A DNA stretch of 64,000 nucleotides from positions 20,020 to 84,019 of the forward strand of contig JBFXAJ010000014.1 of assembly GCA_050184415.1 (NCBI GenBank). The letters run 5' to 3'. The notes beneath the pieces are model-generated. The model was not told the DNA's origin and ran no database searches. It saw nothing but the letters and a program-made list of their open reading frames with translations. This document shows, in pieces, positions 26,397-34,420 of the stretch. The position numbers and the translations under genes were made by a program. Each line of letters opens with the position of its first letter. Position 1 is the first letter of the stretch. Source of the stretch: JADLGL01 sp050184415. Lineage in GTDB: Bacteria; Pseudomonadota; Alphaproteobacteria; Rhizobiales; Kaistiaceae.

Positions 26397-26714
26397 ATGC
26401 GGCGAGCCGATGATGACGACGTCCGCGTCGGCGTAACGACCAAGACCAAGCCGAAAATCAAGCGGCCGAGCCTCTATCGGGTCCTGCTGCTGAACGACGA
26501 CTACACCCCGATGGAGTTCGTCGTTCACGTGCTGGAGCGGTTCTTCAACAAGGCGAAGGAGGACGCGCACAACATCATGATGCATGTCCATCAGCACGGG
26601 GTCGGCGAGTGCGGCGTCTACACGTTCGAGGTCGCCGAAACCAAAGTCACGCAAGTCATGGACCTGGCGCGCAAGAACCAGCACCCGCTCCAGTGCGTGA
26701 TGGAAAAGAAATGA
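26397..26714 (+). CDS. clpS: ATP-dependent Clp protease adaptor ClpS
   Basis: ClpS brings N-degron substrates to ClpAP. The core is RPSLYRVLLLNDDYTPMEFV, then VVHVLERFFNKAKEDAHNIM and GECGVYTFEVAETKVTQV, ending HPLQCVMEKK. The hydrophobic-pocket residues Asn-Asp-Asp (NDD), Met and His are present. ATG 26397 (105 residues, GGAAG upstream) gives the usual Rhizobiales N-terminus MRRADDDD; starts at 26385 or 26292 would add an unlikely tail. clpA starts 9 bases after its stop, so both genes form one operon. Confidence 0.92.
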   Translation: MRRADDDDVRVGVTTKTKPKIKRPSLYRVLLLNDDYTPMEFVVHVLERFFNKAKEDAHNIMMHVHQHGVGECGVYTFEVAETKVTQVMDLARKNQHPLQCVMEKK

Positions 26715-26723
26715 GGACCGTAA

Positions 26724-29171
26724 GTGCCGTCTTTTTCACGTAGCCTCGAGAAGGCTCTCCACCAGGCGCTGGCCTTCGCCAACGAGCGGCATCAGGAATA
26801 TGCGACGCTCGAGCACCTCCTCCTCGCCCTCACGGACGACCAGGACGCTGCCGCGGTCATGCGCGCCTGCAATGTCGACATCGATGCCCTCCGGCGCAGC
26901 CTGACGGAATACATCGATACCGAACTCGCCAATCTGGTGAACGAGGGCGAGGAGGATTCGAAGCCGACCGCCGGCTTCCAGCGCGTGATCCAGCGCGCGG
27001 TGATCCACGTCCAGTCGTCCGGCCGCGAGGAGGTCACCGGCGCCAACGTGCTCGTTGCGATCTTCGCCGAGCGCGAGAGCCACGCCGCGTACTTCCTGCA
27101 GGAGCAGGACATGACCCGCTACGACGCGGTCAACTACATCAGCCACGGCATCGCCAAGCGCGCCGGGATGTCGGAGTCGCGCCCGGTGCGCGGCGTCGAC
27201 GATGATGCGGCGACCGTCGAGGGCAGGGGCGATCCGAAGAAGAAGGCCGACGCCCTCGAGGCTTACTGCGTCAACCTCAACGAGAAGGCGAAGGCCGGCA
27301 AGATCGACCCGCTGATCGGCCGCGACGCCGAGCTGCAGCGCACGATCCAGATCCTGTGCCGCCGCCAGAAGAACAACCCGCTCTTCGTCGGCGACCCCGG
27401 CGTCGGCAAGACCGCGATCGCCGAAGGGCTCGCCAAGCGCATCATCGAGAAGGACGTGCCCGAAGTCCTCCAGGACGCGACCATCTTCGCGCTCGACATG
27501 GGGTCGCTGCTGGCCGGCACGCGCTACCGCGGCGACTTCGAGGAGCGCCTCAAGCAGGTTGTGAAGGAGATCGAGGAGTTCCCCGGCGCGATCATGTTCA
27601 TCGACGAGATCCACACCGTGATCGGCGCGGGTGCGACCTCGGGCGGCGCCATGGATGCGTCGAACCTCCTTAAGCCGGCCCTCGCCGGCGGGGCGATCCG
27701 CTGCATCGGGTCAACGACCTACAAGGAGTACCGGCAGTTCTTCGAGAAGGACCGGGCGCTCGTCCGGCGCTTCCAGAAGATCGACGTCAACGAGCCGTCG
27801 GTGCCTGATGCGATCGAGATACTCAAGGGCCTGAAACCCTACTTCGAGGATTTCCACAAGGTCCGCTACACCAACGAGGCCATCAAGGGCGCCGTCGAGC
27901 TTGCGGCCCGCTACATCAACGACCGCAAGCTGCCGGACAAGGCGATCGACGTGATCGACGAGTCGGGCGCCTCGCAGATGCTGCTGCCCGAAAGCCGGCG
28001 GCGGAAGACGATCGGCCTTCGGGAGATCGAGACAACGATCGCCACGATGGCGCGGATTCCGCCGAAGACGGTGTCGAAGGACGACGCCGAGGTGCTGCAC
28101 AACCTCGAGACAGTCCTCAAGCGCACTGTCTACGGCCAGGACAAGGCGATCGAGCGCCTCAGCTCGGCGATCAAGCTCGCCCGCGCCGGCCTTCGTGAGC
28201 CGGAGAAGCCGATCGGCTCGTACCTGTTCTCGGGCCCGACCGGCGTCGGCAAGACCGAGGTCGCCAAGCAGCTCGCGGCAACCCTCGGCGTGGAGCTCAT
28301 CCGCTTCGACATGTCGGAGTACATGGAGCGCCACACCGTCTCGCGGCTCATCGGCGCCCCTCCGGGCTATGTCGGCTTCGACCAGGGCGGCCTTCTGACC
28401 GACGGCGTCGACCAGCACCCCTATTGCGTCCTTCTCCTGGACGAGATCGAGAAGGCCCATCCGGACCTTTTCAACATCCTCCTCCAGGTCATGGACCACG
28501 GGAAGCTGACCGACCACAACGGCAAGCAGGTCGACTTCCGGAACGTCATCCTGATCATGACGACGAACGCCGGCGCCGCCGACATGGCGAAGGCCGCGAT
28601 CGGCTTCGGCAGCTCGCAGCGCGAGGGCGAGGACCAGGAGGCGATCGAGCGCCTGTTCGCGCCGGAGTTCCGGAACCGCCTCGACGCGATCGTGCCGTTC
28701 GGCAGCCTGCCGCCGGAAGTCGTCTACTCGGTGGTGCGGAAGTTCGTCCTCCAGCTCGAGGCCCAGCTTGCCGACCGCGGCGTGATCTTCGATCTCACCG
28801 ACGAGGCGGTGAAGTGGCTCGCCGACAAGGGCTACGACCAGCGCATGGGCGCGCGCCCGCTCGCCCGCGTGATCCAGGAGCACATCAAGCAGCCGCTCGC
28901 GGATGAAGTGCTGTTCGGCAAGCTCAAGGGCGGCGGCACCGTCCGCGTCACCGTCAAGGGCACCGGCCGCGACAGCGAGCTTCAGCTCGACGCGCTCGAC
29001 GAGGCGCCGGTGCGGCCGAAGCCGGAGCCGATCCCGGTGCCGAAGAAGCCACGGGCGAAGCCGCGCCGGAAGCCGGCCGCCAGAAAGGCGCCACCGCCGA
29101 AGCCGGCGGGCGGCCCGGGCGAGGGCCGGCGGACAGGGCTGGTGCCGAAGGTCCCGCTCAAGACGGGGTAG
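26724..29171 (+). CDS. clpA: ATP-dependent Clp protease ATP-binding subunit ClpA
   Basis: This AAA+ unfoldase feeds substrates to ClpP. The product has 815 residues: an N-terminal Clp_N domain (1-150), first Walker A GDPGVGKT (near 223-230) with IMFIDEIHTVIGAG, and second Walker A GPTGVGKT (near 505-512) with VLLLDEIEKAHPDLFN. There is a C-terminal domain (QRMGARPLARVIQ) and a positively charged Pro/Lys-rich tail of about 50 residues, longer than in E. coli ClpA. The start is GTG 26724. clpP is not in the window. A stem-loop terminator follows at 29202-29222. Confidence 0.96.
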   Translation: MPSFSRSLEKALHQALAFANERHQEYATLEHLLLALTDDQDAAAVMRACNVDIDALRRSLTEYIDTELANLVNEGEEDSKPTAGFQRVIQRAVIHVQSSGREEVTGANVLVAIFAERESHAAYFLQEQDMTRYDAVNYISHGIAKRAGMSESRPVRGVDDDAATVEGRGDPKKKADALEAYCVNLNEKAKAGKIDPLIGRDAELQRTIQILCRRQKNNPLFVGDPGVGKTAIAEGLAKRIIEKDVPEVLQDATIFALDMGSLLAGTRYRGDFEERLKQVVKEIEEFPGAIMFIDEIHTVIGAGATSGGAMDASNLLKPALAGGAIRCIGSTTYKEYRQFFEKDRALVRRFQKIDVNEPSVPDAIEILKGLKPYFEDFHKVRYTNEAIKGAVELAARYINDRKLPDKAIDVIDESGASQMLLPESRRRKTIGLREIETTIATMARIPPKTVSKDDAEVLHNLETVLKRTVYGQDKAIERLSSAIKLARAGLREPEKPIGSYLFSGPTGVGKTEVAKQLAATLGVELIRFDMSEYMERHTVSRLIGAPPGYVGFDQGGLLTDGVDQHPYCVLLLDEIEKAHPDLFNILLQVMDHGKLTDHNGKQVDFRNVILIMTTNAGAADMAKAAIGFGSSQREGEDQEAIERLFAPEFRNRLDAIVPFGSLPPEVVYSVVRKFVLQLEAQLADRGVIFDLTDEAVKWLADKGYDQRMGARPLARVIQEHIKQPLADEVLFGKLKGGGTVRVTVKGTGRDSELQLDALDEAPVRPKPEPIPVPKKPRAKPRRKPAARKAPPPKPAGGPGEGRRTGLVPKVPLKTG

Positions 29172-29201
29172 GCCTTCGCCGACGGAGTGTCACGAATTGA
29201 G

Positions 29202-29222
29202 ATGCCGGCCTCTGGCCGGCAT
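29202..29222 (+). terminator. Stem-loop terminator behind clpA
   Basis: A perfect 9-bp stem, ATGCCGGCC with its complement, closes a TCT loop and is followed by TTTCGTTGT. It ends about 50 bases after clpA and just before the next promoter. Confidence 0.75.
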
Positions 29223-29233
29223 TTCGTTGTAGC

Positions 29234-29263
29234 TTGACATCGAAGTGATATCACTTCGATATA
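29234..29263 (+). promoter_or_regulatory. Promoter overlapped by a 22-bp perfect palindrome
   Basis: A consensus -35 box TTGACA (29234-29239) is followed by a perfect 22-bp palindrome at 29239-29260, whose half is ATCGAAGTGAT, and by an AT-rich -10 candidate (GATATA at 29258-29263, 18-base spacer; TATAGA two bases later). A symmetrical site placed in the -35/-10 spacer is the usual position of a repressor operator. It lies directly before the ABC exporter genes. The regulator is not in the window, so its family cannot be named. Confidence 0.7.
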
Positions 29264-29293
29264 GACACGAACGACACCCCTGGAGGCCGATCG

Positions 29294-30067
29294 ATGGATG
29301 CCCTCACGCCCGACCGACCCGTGATCGACACGCCGCCGCTCGTGCTGCGCGACCTGACGAAGGTGTTCGCCCGGCCCGCCGTCGACGGGCTCAATCTCGA
29401 CATCCGGCCCGGCGAGCTCTACGCCCTCCTCGGCCCGAACGGCGCCGGCAAGACCACGACGCTCCGCATGGTGGCGGGGCTCGTGACGCCGACGTCAGGC
29501 AGCATCGAGGTCTTTGGCATCGACGCGCTCAAGCACCCGCTGGAGGCCAAGCAGCTCATCGCCTGGCTGCCTGACGAGCCGCTCCTCTATGACAAGCTGA
29601 CGCCGCTCGAATATCTCGAATTCGTCGCCGCGCTCTGGAACGTGCCGGAGGGCGACGCGGCGCGGGACGCCGAGGAGCTGCTGCGCTGGCTCGACCTCTG
29701 GGACAAGCGCGGCGAGCGCTGCGAGACCTTTTCGCGCGGCATGAAGCAGAAGGTCGTGCTCGCCGCGGCGCTCATCCACGACCCCAAGCTGATGATCCTC
29801 GATGAGCCACTGACCGGCCTCGACGCCACCGTCGCGCGCCAGGTGAAGGACCTCCTCGAGGAGCGCACCAAGGCCGGCTACGCGGTGATCCTGACCACGC
29901 ACATCCTCGAGGTCGCCGAGCGGATGGCCGACCGCATCGGCATCATCCAGCACGGCAAGCTCCTCGTCGAAGGCACGCTCGACGAGCTCCGCGCGCTCGC
30001 CGGCTCGTCCGACTCGACGCTGGAGGATTTGTTCCTCCGCCTCGTCGCCGAGGAGAAGGCCGCGTGA
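29294..30067 (+). CDS. ABC transporter ATP-binding protein
   Basis: This 257-residue ATPase of an ABC-2-like exporter has Walker A GPNGAGKTT (47-55), Q-loop region ELIAWLPDEP-like, ABC signature SRGMKQK (147-153) and Walker B LMILDEPLTGLD (166-177). The stop overlaps the ATG of the permease gene by one base (TGATG), so translation is coupled. It follows the palindromic operator at 29239-29260. The export substrate is unknown. Similar pairs occur in antibiotic or lipid exporters, but no domain in the sequence says which. Confidence 0.9.
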   Translation: MDALTPDRPVIDTPPLVLRDLTKVFARPAVDGLNLDIRPGELYALLGPNGAGKTTTLRMVAGLVTPTSGSIEVFGIDALKHPLEAKQLIAWLPDEPLLYDKLTPLEYLEFVAALWNVPEGDAARDAEELLRWLDLWDKRGERCETFSRGMKQKVVLAAALIHDPKLMILDEPLTGLDATVARQVKDLLEERTKAGYAVILTTHILEVAERMADRIGIIQHGKLLVEGTLDELRALAGSSDSTLEDLFLRLVAEEKAA

Positions 30068-31620
30068 TGTTCCGCCGTGCCTCGATCCCGTGGCTGATCG
30101 CCCATGAGCTCCGCGTCGCCTGGCGCTCGATCGGCAGCGGCGGCAGGAAGGGGACCCCGAAGAAGGGCGGCTTCTGGCGCTCGCCGATCACCGGCGTCGC
30201 GATCCTCCTCGTCCTCGGCATGGCGATCGGCGTGCCGGCGGCGATGGCGCTCCAGGGTACCGAGATCGTGGCCGCGCCGCTCCTCGTCCTCATCCTCGAC
30301 GCGGTGCTCTTCCTTCTCTTCACGCTGATCCTGTCGACTGCGCTGGTCGCGACCGTGGACGCCTTCTACCAGCGCGGCGACCTCGACCTTCTCCTGTCCT
30401 CGCCCTTGCCGCCGCGGAAGACGCTGACCGTGCGCGCGGTGTCGATCTCGATCACGCCGATGCTGCTGTTCGGCGCGCTGGTGACGCCGTTCGTCATCCC
30501 CGCCGCCGTCCTCGGCCACCCGGAGCTGCTCGGCGTCTATCCCGTCATCTTCTCGCTGGCGCTTCTCGGTACCGCGGCCGCGCTGGCGTTGGCGATGGGC
30601 CTCTTCGTCGTCATCGGCCCGCGGCGGACGCGCGTTGCCGCGCAGATCCTCGCCGCCGTCATGGGCGGCCTTTTCGTCATCGTCGCCCAGCTCCCCAACA
30701 TCGTCGGCAACAACGAGGATTTCTGGGGCAATTTCGTCGCCAATCTCCTGCAGGGCGGCGACCTGCCGGCGATCGTCCGCTGGCCGGCCGAGGCGGTGCT
30801 CGGGTCGCTATTGCCGCTGGTCGGCATCGTCCTCGTAGCGCTCGTCATCTTCACGCTGACCGCGCGCTGGATCGGCAACCGCTTCGCGACCGATGCTGCG
30901 AGCGCGCGGGGCGTCGATGCCCGGTCGTCCCGCCGCGGGCGTACGACCGCGCGGTTCGGCGCATCGGTCTTCCGCTCGACCTTCGCCAAGGAAGCGCGGC
31001 TGATCGCGCGCGATCCGGCGCTGATCTCGCAGATCCTCCTTCGTGTCATCTACGTCGCGCCCCTCCTCATCTTCATCTTCGGCAATGGCGAGGAGCTCAA
31101 CGAGTTGACCGGCGCCCTCGTCGCCGCCTCGATCATCTTCCTTGCCGGCCAGATGGCGGGAAGCATCGCCTGGATCACGATGTCGGCCGAGGATTCGCCG
31201 GAGCTCCTCGCCGCGTCGCCGGTGCCGCTCCGCACCTTCCTGATGGCGAAGCTCACGACGACGCTCGCGATTCCCGCGATCATCGTCCTCCCGGCGGCGG
31301 TCGCGCTCAGCTTCTTCTCGCCGGTCGCCGGCATTGTCGGCCTCGTCGCCGGCGCGATCGCGGCGACCGTATCCGGCCTCATCAATCTCTGGCTCCTCAA
31401 GCCGGTGAAGCGCTCGGAATTCCGGCGGAGCTGGAGCACCTCCTTCGCGCCCTCGATCCTCGAGCTCCTCTCGACCGCCGCCATCACCGGCGCCGTCGTC
31501 CTCGCCTTCCTCGGCCTCTGGCTCTGGGCGCTCGCCCCGGTCGCGCTCGCCATCGCGGTGGTGGGGTTCGCCTACCGTTCGGAAGCCGCGGTGCGCGACC
31601 GGCTGGTGGGAGCGGAGTAG
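30067..31620 (+). CDS. ABC transporter permease
   Basis: This 517-residue integral membrane protein is the partner of the ATPase ending at 30067. About 12 hydrophobic segments are visible, e.g. GVAILLVLGMAIGVPAAMAL, LLVLILDAVLFLLFTLIL and AIIVLPAAVALSFFSPVAG. A repeated half-plan, with long intervening cytoplasmic loops, suggests a fused or duplicated ABC-2-type permease. It uses ATG 30067, which overlaps the TGA of the ATPase gene. A GTG at 30064 is also in frame but less likely. No other subunit follows. Confidence 0.88.
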   Translation: MFRRASIPWLIAHELRVAWRSIGSGGRKGTPKKGGFWRSPITGVAILLVLGMAIGVPAAMALQGTEIVAAPLLVLILDAVLFLLFTLILSTALVATVDAFYQRGDLDLLLSSPLPPRKTLTVRAVSISITPMLLFGALVTPFVIPAAVLGHPELLGVYPVIFSLALLGTAAALALAMGLFVVIGPRRTRVAAQILAAVMGGLFVIVAQLPNIVGNNEDFWGNFVANLLQGGDLPAIVRWPAEAVLGSLLPLVGIVLVALVIFTLTARWIGNRFATDAASARGVDARSSRRGRTTARFGASVFRSTFAKEARLIARDPALISQILLRVIYVAPLLIFIFGNGEELNELTGALVAASIIFLAGQMAGSIAWITMSAEDSPELLAASPVPLRTFLMAKLTTTLAIPAIIVLPAAVALSFFSPVAGIVGLVAGAIAATVSGLINLWLLKPVKRSEFRRSWSTSFAPSILELLSTAAITGAVVLAFLGLWLWALAPVALAIAVVGFAYRSEAAVRDRLVGAE

Positions 31621-31719
31621 CGGTGCGGCACGATCCGCTGCCGCCGCCCCCTAGTCGCCCGGCCGACGTCATTCTCAAGCCCACCGTGACGCGATGCTGA
31701 GACCTCATGTGCTGACCCC

Positions 31720-31748
31720 TTGCGTCCAAACGACCTGGGGTCTATCTA
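31720..31748 (+). promoter_or_regulatory. Candidate promoter of a small RNA
   Basis: TTGCGT (31720-31725), a 17-base spacer and TATCTA (31743-31748) resemble a sigma-70 promoter, with a start expected near 31755. It is 100 bases after the permease gene, and no reading frame follows on this strand before the terminator at 31819-31849. Confidence 0.5.
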
Positions 31749-31754
31749 AAACCC

Positions 31755-31849
31755 ACTTACGGCGCCCGGAATGATCACCCGGGTAGTCCGCTTCCCCGAA
31801 AGGGGAGCTACATGCAGGAGGGGAGCCCGATGGCTCCCCTTTCTGTTTT
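31755..31849 (+). ncRNA. Candidate small RNA of about 95 bases
   Basis: Three stem-loops follow one another: CCCGG/CCGGG with a loop of about 9 bases near 31775-31792; CCCC-GAAA-GGGG (GNRA tetraloop) near 31794-31805; and a 9-bp terminator stem AGGGGAGCC/GGCTCCCCT with a CGAT loop and T-rich tail (31819-31849). It has a promoter candidate 12 bases upstream and no protein frame of its own. I do not recognise an Rfam family. The last bases overlap the 3' end of the convergent PemK-like gene. Confidence 0.45.
31819..31849 (+). terminator. Terminator of the candidate small RNA
   Basis: AGGGGAGCC, loop CGAT, GGCTCCCCT, then TTCTGTTTT. This is a classic intrinsic terminator that could also end readthrough from the ABC exporter genes. 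Confidence 0.75.
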
Positions 31850-32253
31850 CAGGCTCCCGCTGGCACAACCGGCAGGAAGCTCAACACCACCTTCAGCATC
31901 GCATTGAACTCGTCCTCGGGCAGCCGCGGAATGGCATTCTTCGTCTGCGACAGGCGGCTCACGGCGACACTGGTGATCATGTTGCAGATCGCCCAGGATT
32001 CCCGCTCGTCAATCGAGGTCGTGAGCTTGAAGCAGGATGCAGGGTGATAAGGCGCCTCCGTCGACGTCGGGATGATGGTCACCGCACCGGAGAGCACGGC
32101 GTTCTTCGACAGGATGATCACCGGTCGCGTCTTCCAGAGCTCGGGCAGCTGGGCGTCCTCGGGAAAGTCGCACCAATAGAGCTGCCGGATTTTGGGAACG
32201 GAGCGCAGGCGCGGCGGAACACGGGGCGGCGGGCGATCGGGTCGATTGGTCAT
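31849..32253 (-). CDS. PemK/MazF-family toxin, no antitoxin visible
   Basis: This 134-residue protein of the PemK/MazF endoribonuclease family would cut mRNA if it is active. The core reads IRQLYWCDFPEDAQLPELWK, RPVIILS, then TIIPTSTEAP and AICNMITSVAVSRL. The Arg-Pro-Val-Ile and Thr-Ser-Thr positions match the family. No antitoxin gene is seen before it on the same strand (32254-32489 lacks an ORF) or after it. Orphan members exist and may be regulated differently. A parS-like 16-mer lies 37 bases before its start. The product is transcribed toward the small-RNA terminator. Confidence 0.75.
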   Translation of the reverse strand: MTNRPDRPPPRVPPRLRSVPKIRQLYWCDFPEDAQLPELWKTRPVIILSKNAVLSGAVTIIPTSTEAPYHPASCFKLTTSIDERESWAICNMITSVAVSRLSQTKNAIPRLPEDEFNAMLKVVLSFLPVVPAGA

Positions 32254-32289
32254 GAAATCCTTCGCTCGTGGAAGCGAATGGTAAAACGT

Positions 32290-32305
32290 CGTTTCACGTG
32301 GAACA
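32290..32305. promoter_or_regulatory. parS-like ParB-binding site
   Basis: CGTTTCACGTGGAACA differs from the general ParB site TGTTNCACGTGNAACA only at the first base and is close to palindromic. It lies in a non-coding gap (32254-32489) upstream of the PemK-like gene. No other copy was seen by eye in the window, and parA/parB are not present. Confidence 0.55.
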
Positions 32306-32489
32306 AAGGGCGCACGATCCTGAAAACCGCCTAGTCCTCTAAGCTAAGCGAGGAGGATCAGGATCGTCACGACCGTCAGGACCATTCGTACGACCAGGAG
32401 CCGGAGATTCGGTTCCGTTCGGGACTGTACCTGCGAGTTGTCGTCGGGAGAGGCTCGAATGCCTGGACGGCGTCCGATCGGGCTCGCGC

Positions 32490-33713
32490 CTAGTCTATCT
32501 CGTGCCGGAAGGGCGACTGCGCCGCGAACGCCTCGATGTCATGCTCCGTCTGCGCCCGCTCGCGGCGGAGGAAGCCGGCGACGGCGGCCCGGAACCGCGC
32601 GTCCGCGATCCAGTGCGCCGAATAGGTCGGCGCCGGCATGTAGCCGCGGGCCAGCTTGTGCTCGCCCTGCGCCCCGGCCTCGACCCGCGTCAGCCCGTGC
32701 GCCAGCGCCCATTCGATGGCCTGGTAGTAGCAGACCTCGAAATGGAGGAACGGGTGCTGCTCGATGCAGCCCCAGTTGCGGCCATAGAGCGTGTCGGAGC
32801 CGATGAAGTTGATGGCGCCGGCGATGTAGCGGCCGGCGCGCTTCGCCATCACCAGCAGCGTGCGGTCCGCCATGCGCTCGCCGATCAGCGAGAAGAAATG
32901 CCGGGTCAGATAGGGCTGGCCCCATTTGCGGCTGCCGGTGTCCATGTAGAACGCGAAGAACGCGTCCCAGGCGTCCTCGGTGATGTCCCTGCCGGTGAGG
33001 CAGTCGATGGTGATGTCGTCGCCGACTGCCTCCCGCCGTTCCTTCCGGATCGCCTTCCGCTTCCGCGAGGCGAGGCTGTCGAGGAAGCCGTCGAAGTCGG
33101 CATAGCCGTCGCTGACGAAATGGAACTGCTGGTCGATCCGGGTGAGGTAGCCGGCCTCCTCGAAGGTCGCGGTCTCCGCTTCGGGCAGGAAGGTGACGTG
33201 CACCGACGAGAGATGCCTGTGGCGGGCGAATTCGAGTGCGCCCGACGCGAGCCGCAGCCGCCGCTCGTCGGCACCGTCGCCGCCGCCGACGAGGAGGCGC
33301 GGGCCGGTCACCGGCGTGAACGGCACCGACGCCTGGAGCTTCGGGTAGTACCGCCCGCCGGCGCGCTGATAGGCATCCGCCCATCCATGGTCGAAGACGT
33401 ACTCGCCCATCGAGTGGGTCTTGAGATAGGCGGGCAGGGCGCCCGTGATCCGGCTGCCTTCCTCGAGGATGAGGTGATGCGGCTCCCAGCCGGTGCGCGC
33501 TGCGGCGCTGCCGGATTCTTCGAGCGACGAGAGGAAGTCGTGGCTGACAAAGGGATTGTACGCGGCGCGGCCGTCGATCGCTGGTGACGTCAGGGGCGCC
33601 GAGCAGGGCCAGCCGGGATTGGCGACGGCATCCCAGGCGGTGCGGTCGATGGCGGTGATGCCGGAAGCGGCTCTGATGATCGGGCGGGAAGCCGCGGCGG
33701 AGTCGGTTCGCAT
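32490..33713 (-). CDS. FemAB/DUF482-like N-acyltransferase
   Basis: This 407-residue protein resembles the PF04339 (COG3146) family of GNAT-like N-acyltransferases, which include peptidoglycan-related FemAB relatives. Family blocks include NPFVSHDFLSSLEESGS, GEYVFDHGWADAYQRAG, YYPKLQASVPFTPVTGPRLL, the C-terminal GRNWGCIEQHPFLHFEVCYY and EAGAQGEHKLARGY. ATG 33713 is chosen because the longer frame needs a TTG start. There is no signal peptide, so the protein is cytosolic. The substrate is not known. Confidence 0.85.
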   Translation of the reverse strand: MRTDSAAASRPIIRAASGITAIDRTAWDAVANPGWPCSAPLTSPAIDGRAAYNPFVSHDFLSSLEESGSAAARTGWEPHHLILEEGSRITGALPAYLKTHSMGEYVFDHGWADAYQRAGGRYYPKLQASVPFTPVTGPRLLVGGGDGADERRLRLASGALEFARHRHLSSVHVTFLPEAETATFEEAGYLTRIDQQFHFVSDGYADFDGFLDSLASRKRKAIRKERREAVGDDITIDCLTGRDITEDAWDAFFAFYMDTGSRKWGQPYLTRHFFSLIGERMADRTLLVMAKRAGRYIAGAINFIGSDTLYGRNWGCIEQHPFLHFEVCYYQAIEWALAHGLTRVEAGAQGEHKLARGYMPAPTYSAHWIADARFRAAVAGFLRRERAQTEHDIEAFAAQSPFRHEID

Positions 33714-33768
33714 GGCCAAGAGATAGGGCGGGGACCCTGCCGGGGGCAAACCCCCGGAGAGGCCACTT

Positions 33769-33812
33769 GCCCCTCATCCCACCCCTTCTCCCCGCTGCGC
33801 GGGGCGAGGGAG
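33769..33812 (+). repeat. Short intergenic palindromic element, second family
   Basis: The element has the form CCCCTCATCCC then TCTCCCCGC-TGC-GCGGGGCGAGGGAGC. The same word set (CTCCCTCGCCCCGC...GCGGGGAGAGGG, CCCCTCATCC) recurs at 37167-37327 and 52343-52500. It forms a short hairpin (CCCCGC/GCGGGG). Confidence 0.65.
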
Positions 33813-33856
33813 CTTCGCATCGTGACGTCGCGGTCTGCTGCTGGGCCGCCACCGGA

Positions 33857-34324
33857 TCACCCGACCACGATGATCGCATCCACGAGAACTGCCGCGTTCA
33901 TCGGCAGCCCCGCCGCCGTCAGCACCGTTCGGCTGTGCCGCCCGCGCTCGCCGAGCACCGCGACCAGCAGCTCCGACGCCCCGTCGAGCACCTTGTGCGG
34001 CTCGGCAAAGCCCCCCACCCCGTTCACGAAGCCCGTGACCCGCGCGACGCGCGCGATCCGGTCGAGGCCGCCCAATGCGGCCCTGGCCTGGGCGAGGATG
34101 TTGATTGCTGCATAGCGCGCCGCGATCCGGCCGGCCTCGACGTCGAGGTCGGCGCCGAGCTTGCCGACGCTCGGCCCGCTCGGCCCGGTCGGCAGTTGTC
34201 CCGAGATGAAGAGCAGCCCGCCGGCCGCCACCGTCGGCACGTAGTTCGCGGCCGGCGCCGCCGGGGCGGGGAGGGTGATGCCGAGCGCGGCGAGCCGGGC
34301 TTCGGGGGAGGACGAGTCGTTCAT
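33857..34324 (-). CDS. RidA family (YjgF/YER057c/UK114) protein
   Basis: This protein has 155 residues. RidA members deaminate reactive enamine/imine intermediates formed by PLP enzymes. Recognisable parts are NYVPTVAAGGLLFISGQLP, GKLGADLDVEAGRIAARYAAIN and RVTGFVNGVGGFAEPHKVLDGAS, ending in VDAIIVV. It belongs to the longer type of RidA proteins, with an extended C-terminus. The catalytic Arg that marks archetypal RidA (in the C-terminal third) is not clearly placed, so enzymatic activity is uncertain. It is divergent from treY. Confidence 0.85.
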   Translation of the reverse strand: MNDSSSPEARLAALGITLPAPAAPAANYVPTVAAGGLLFISGQLPTGPSGPSVGKLGADLDVEAGRIAARYAAINILAQARAALGGLDRIARVARVTGFVNGVGGFAEPHKVLDGASELLVAVLGERGRHSRTVLTAAGLPMNAAVLVDAIIVVG

Positions 34325-34420
34325 CCCGCGAGACTAGCAGCGCCGCGCCGCCGGAGGCGATGGTGCCGTGCCGGCGGCACGAAAGCCGGGGTCGCGCGTT
34401 GACCGCGCGGAGAACCCCCC

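Noticed and set aside
26522..26535. GTTCACGTGCTG inside clpS as a second parS-like site
   Set aside because: Only the CACGTG core matches; flanks do not, and it lies in coding sequence.
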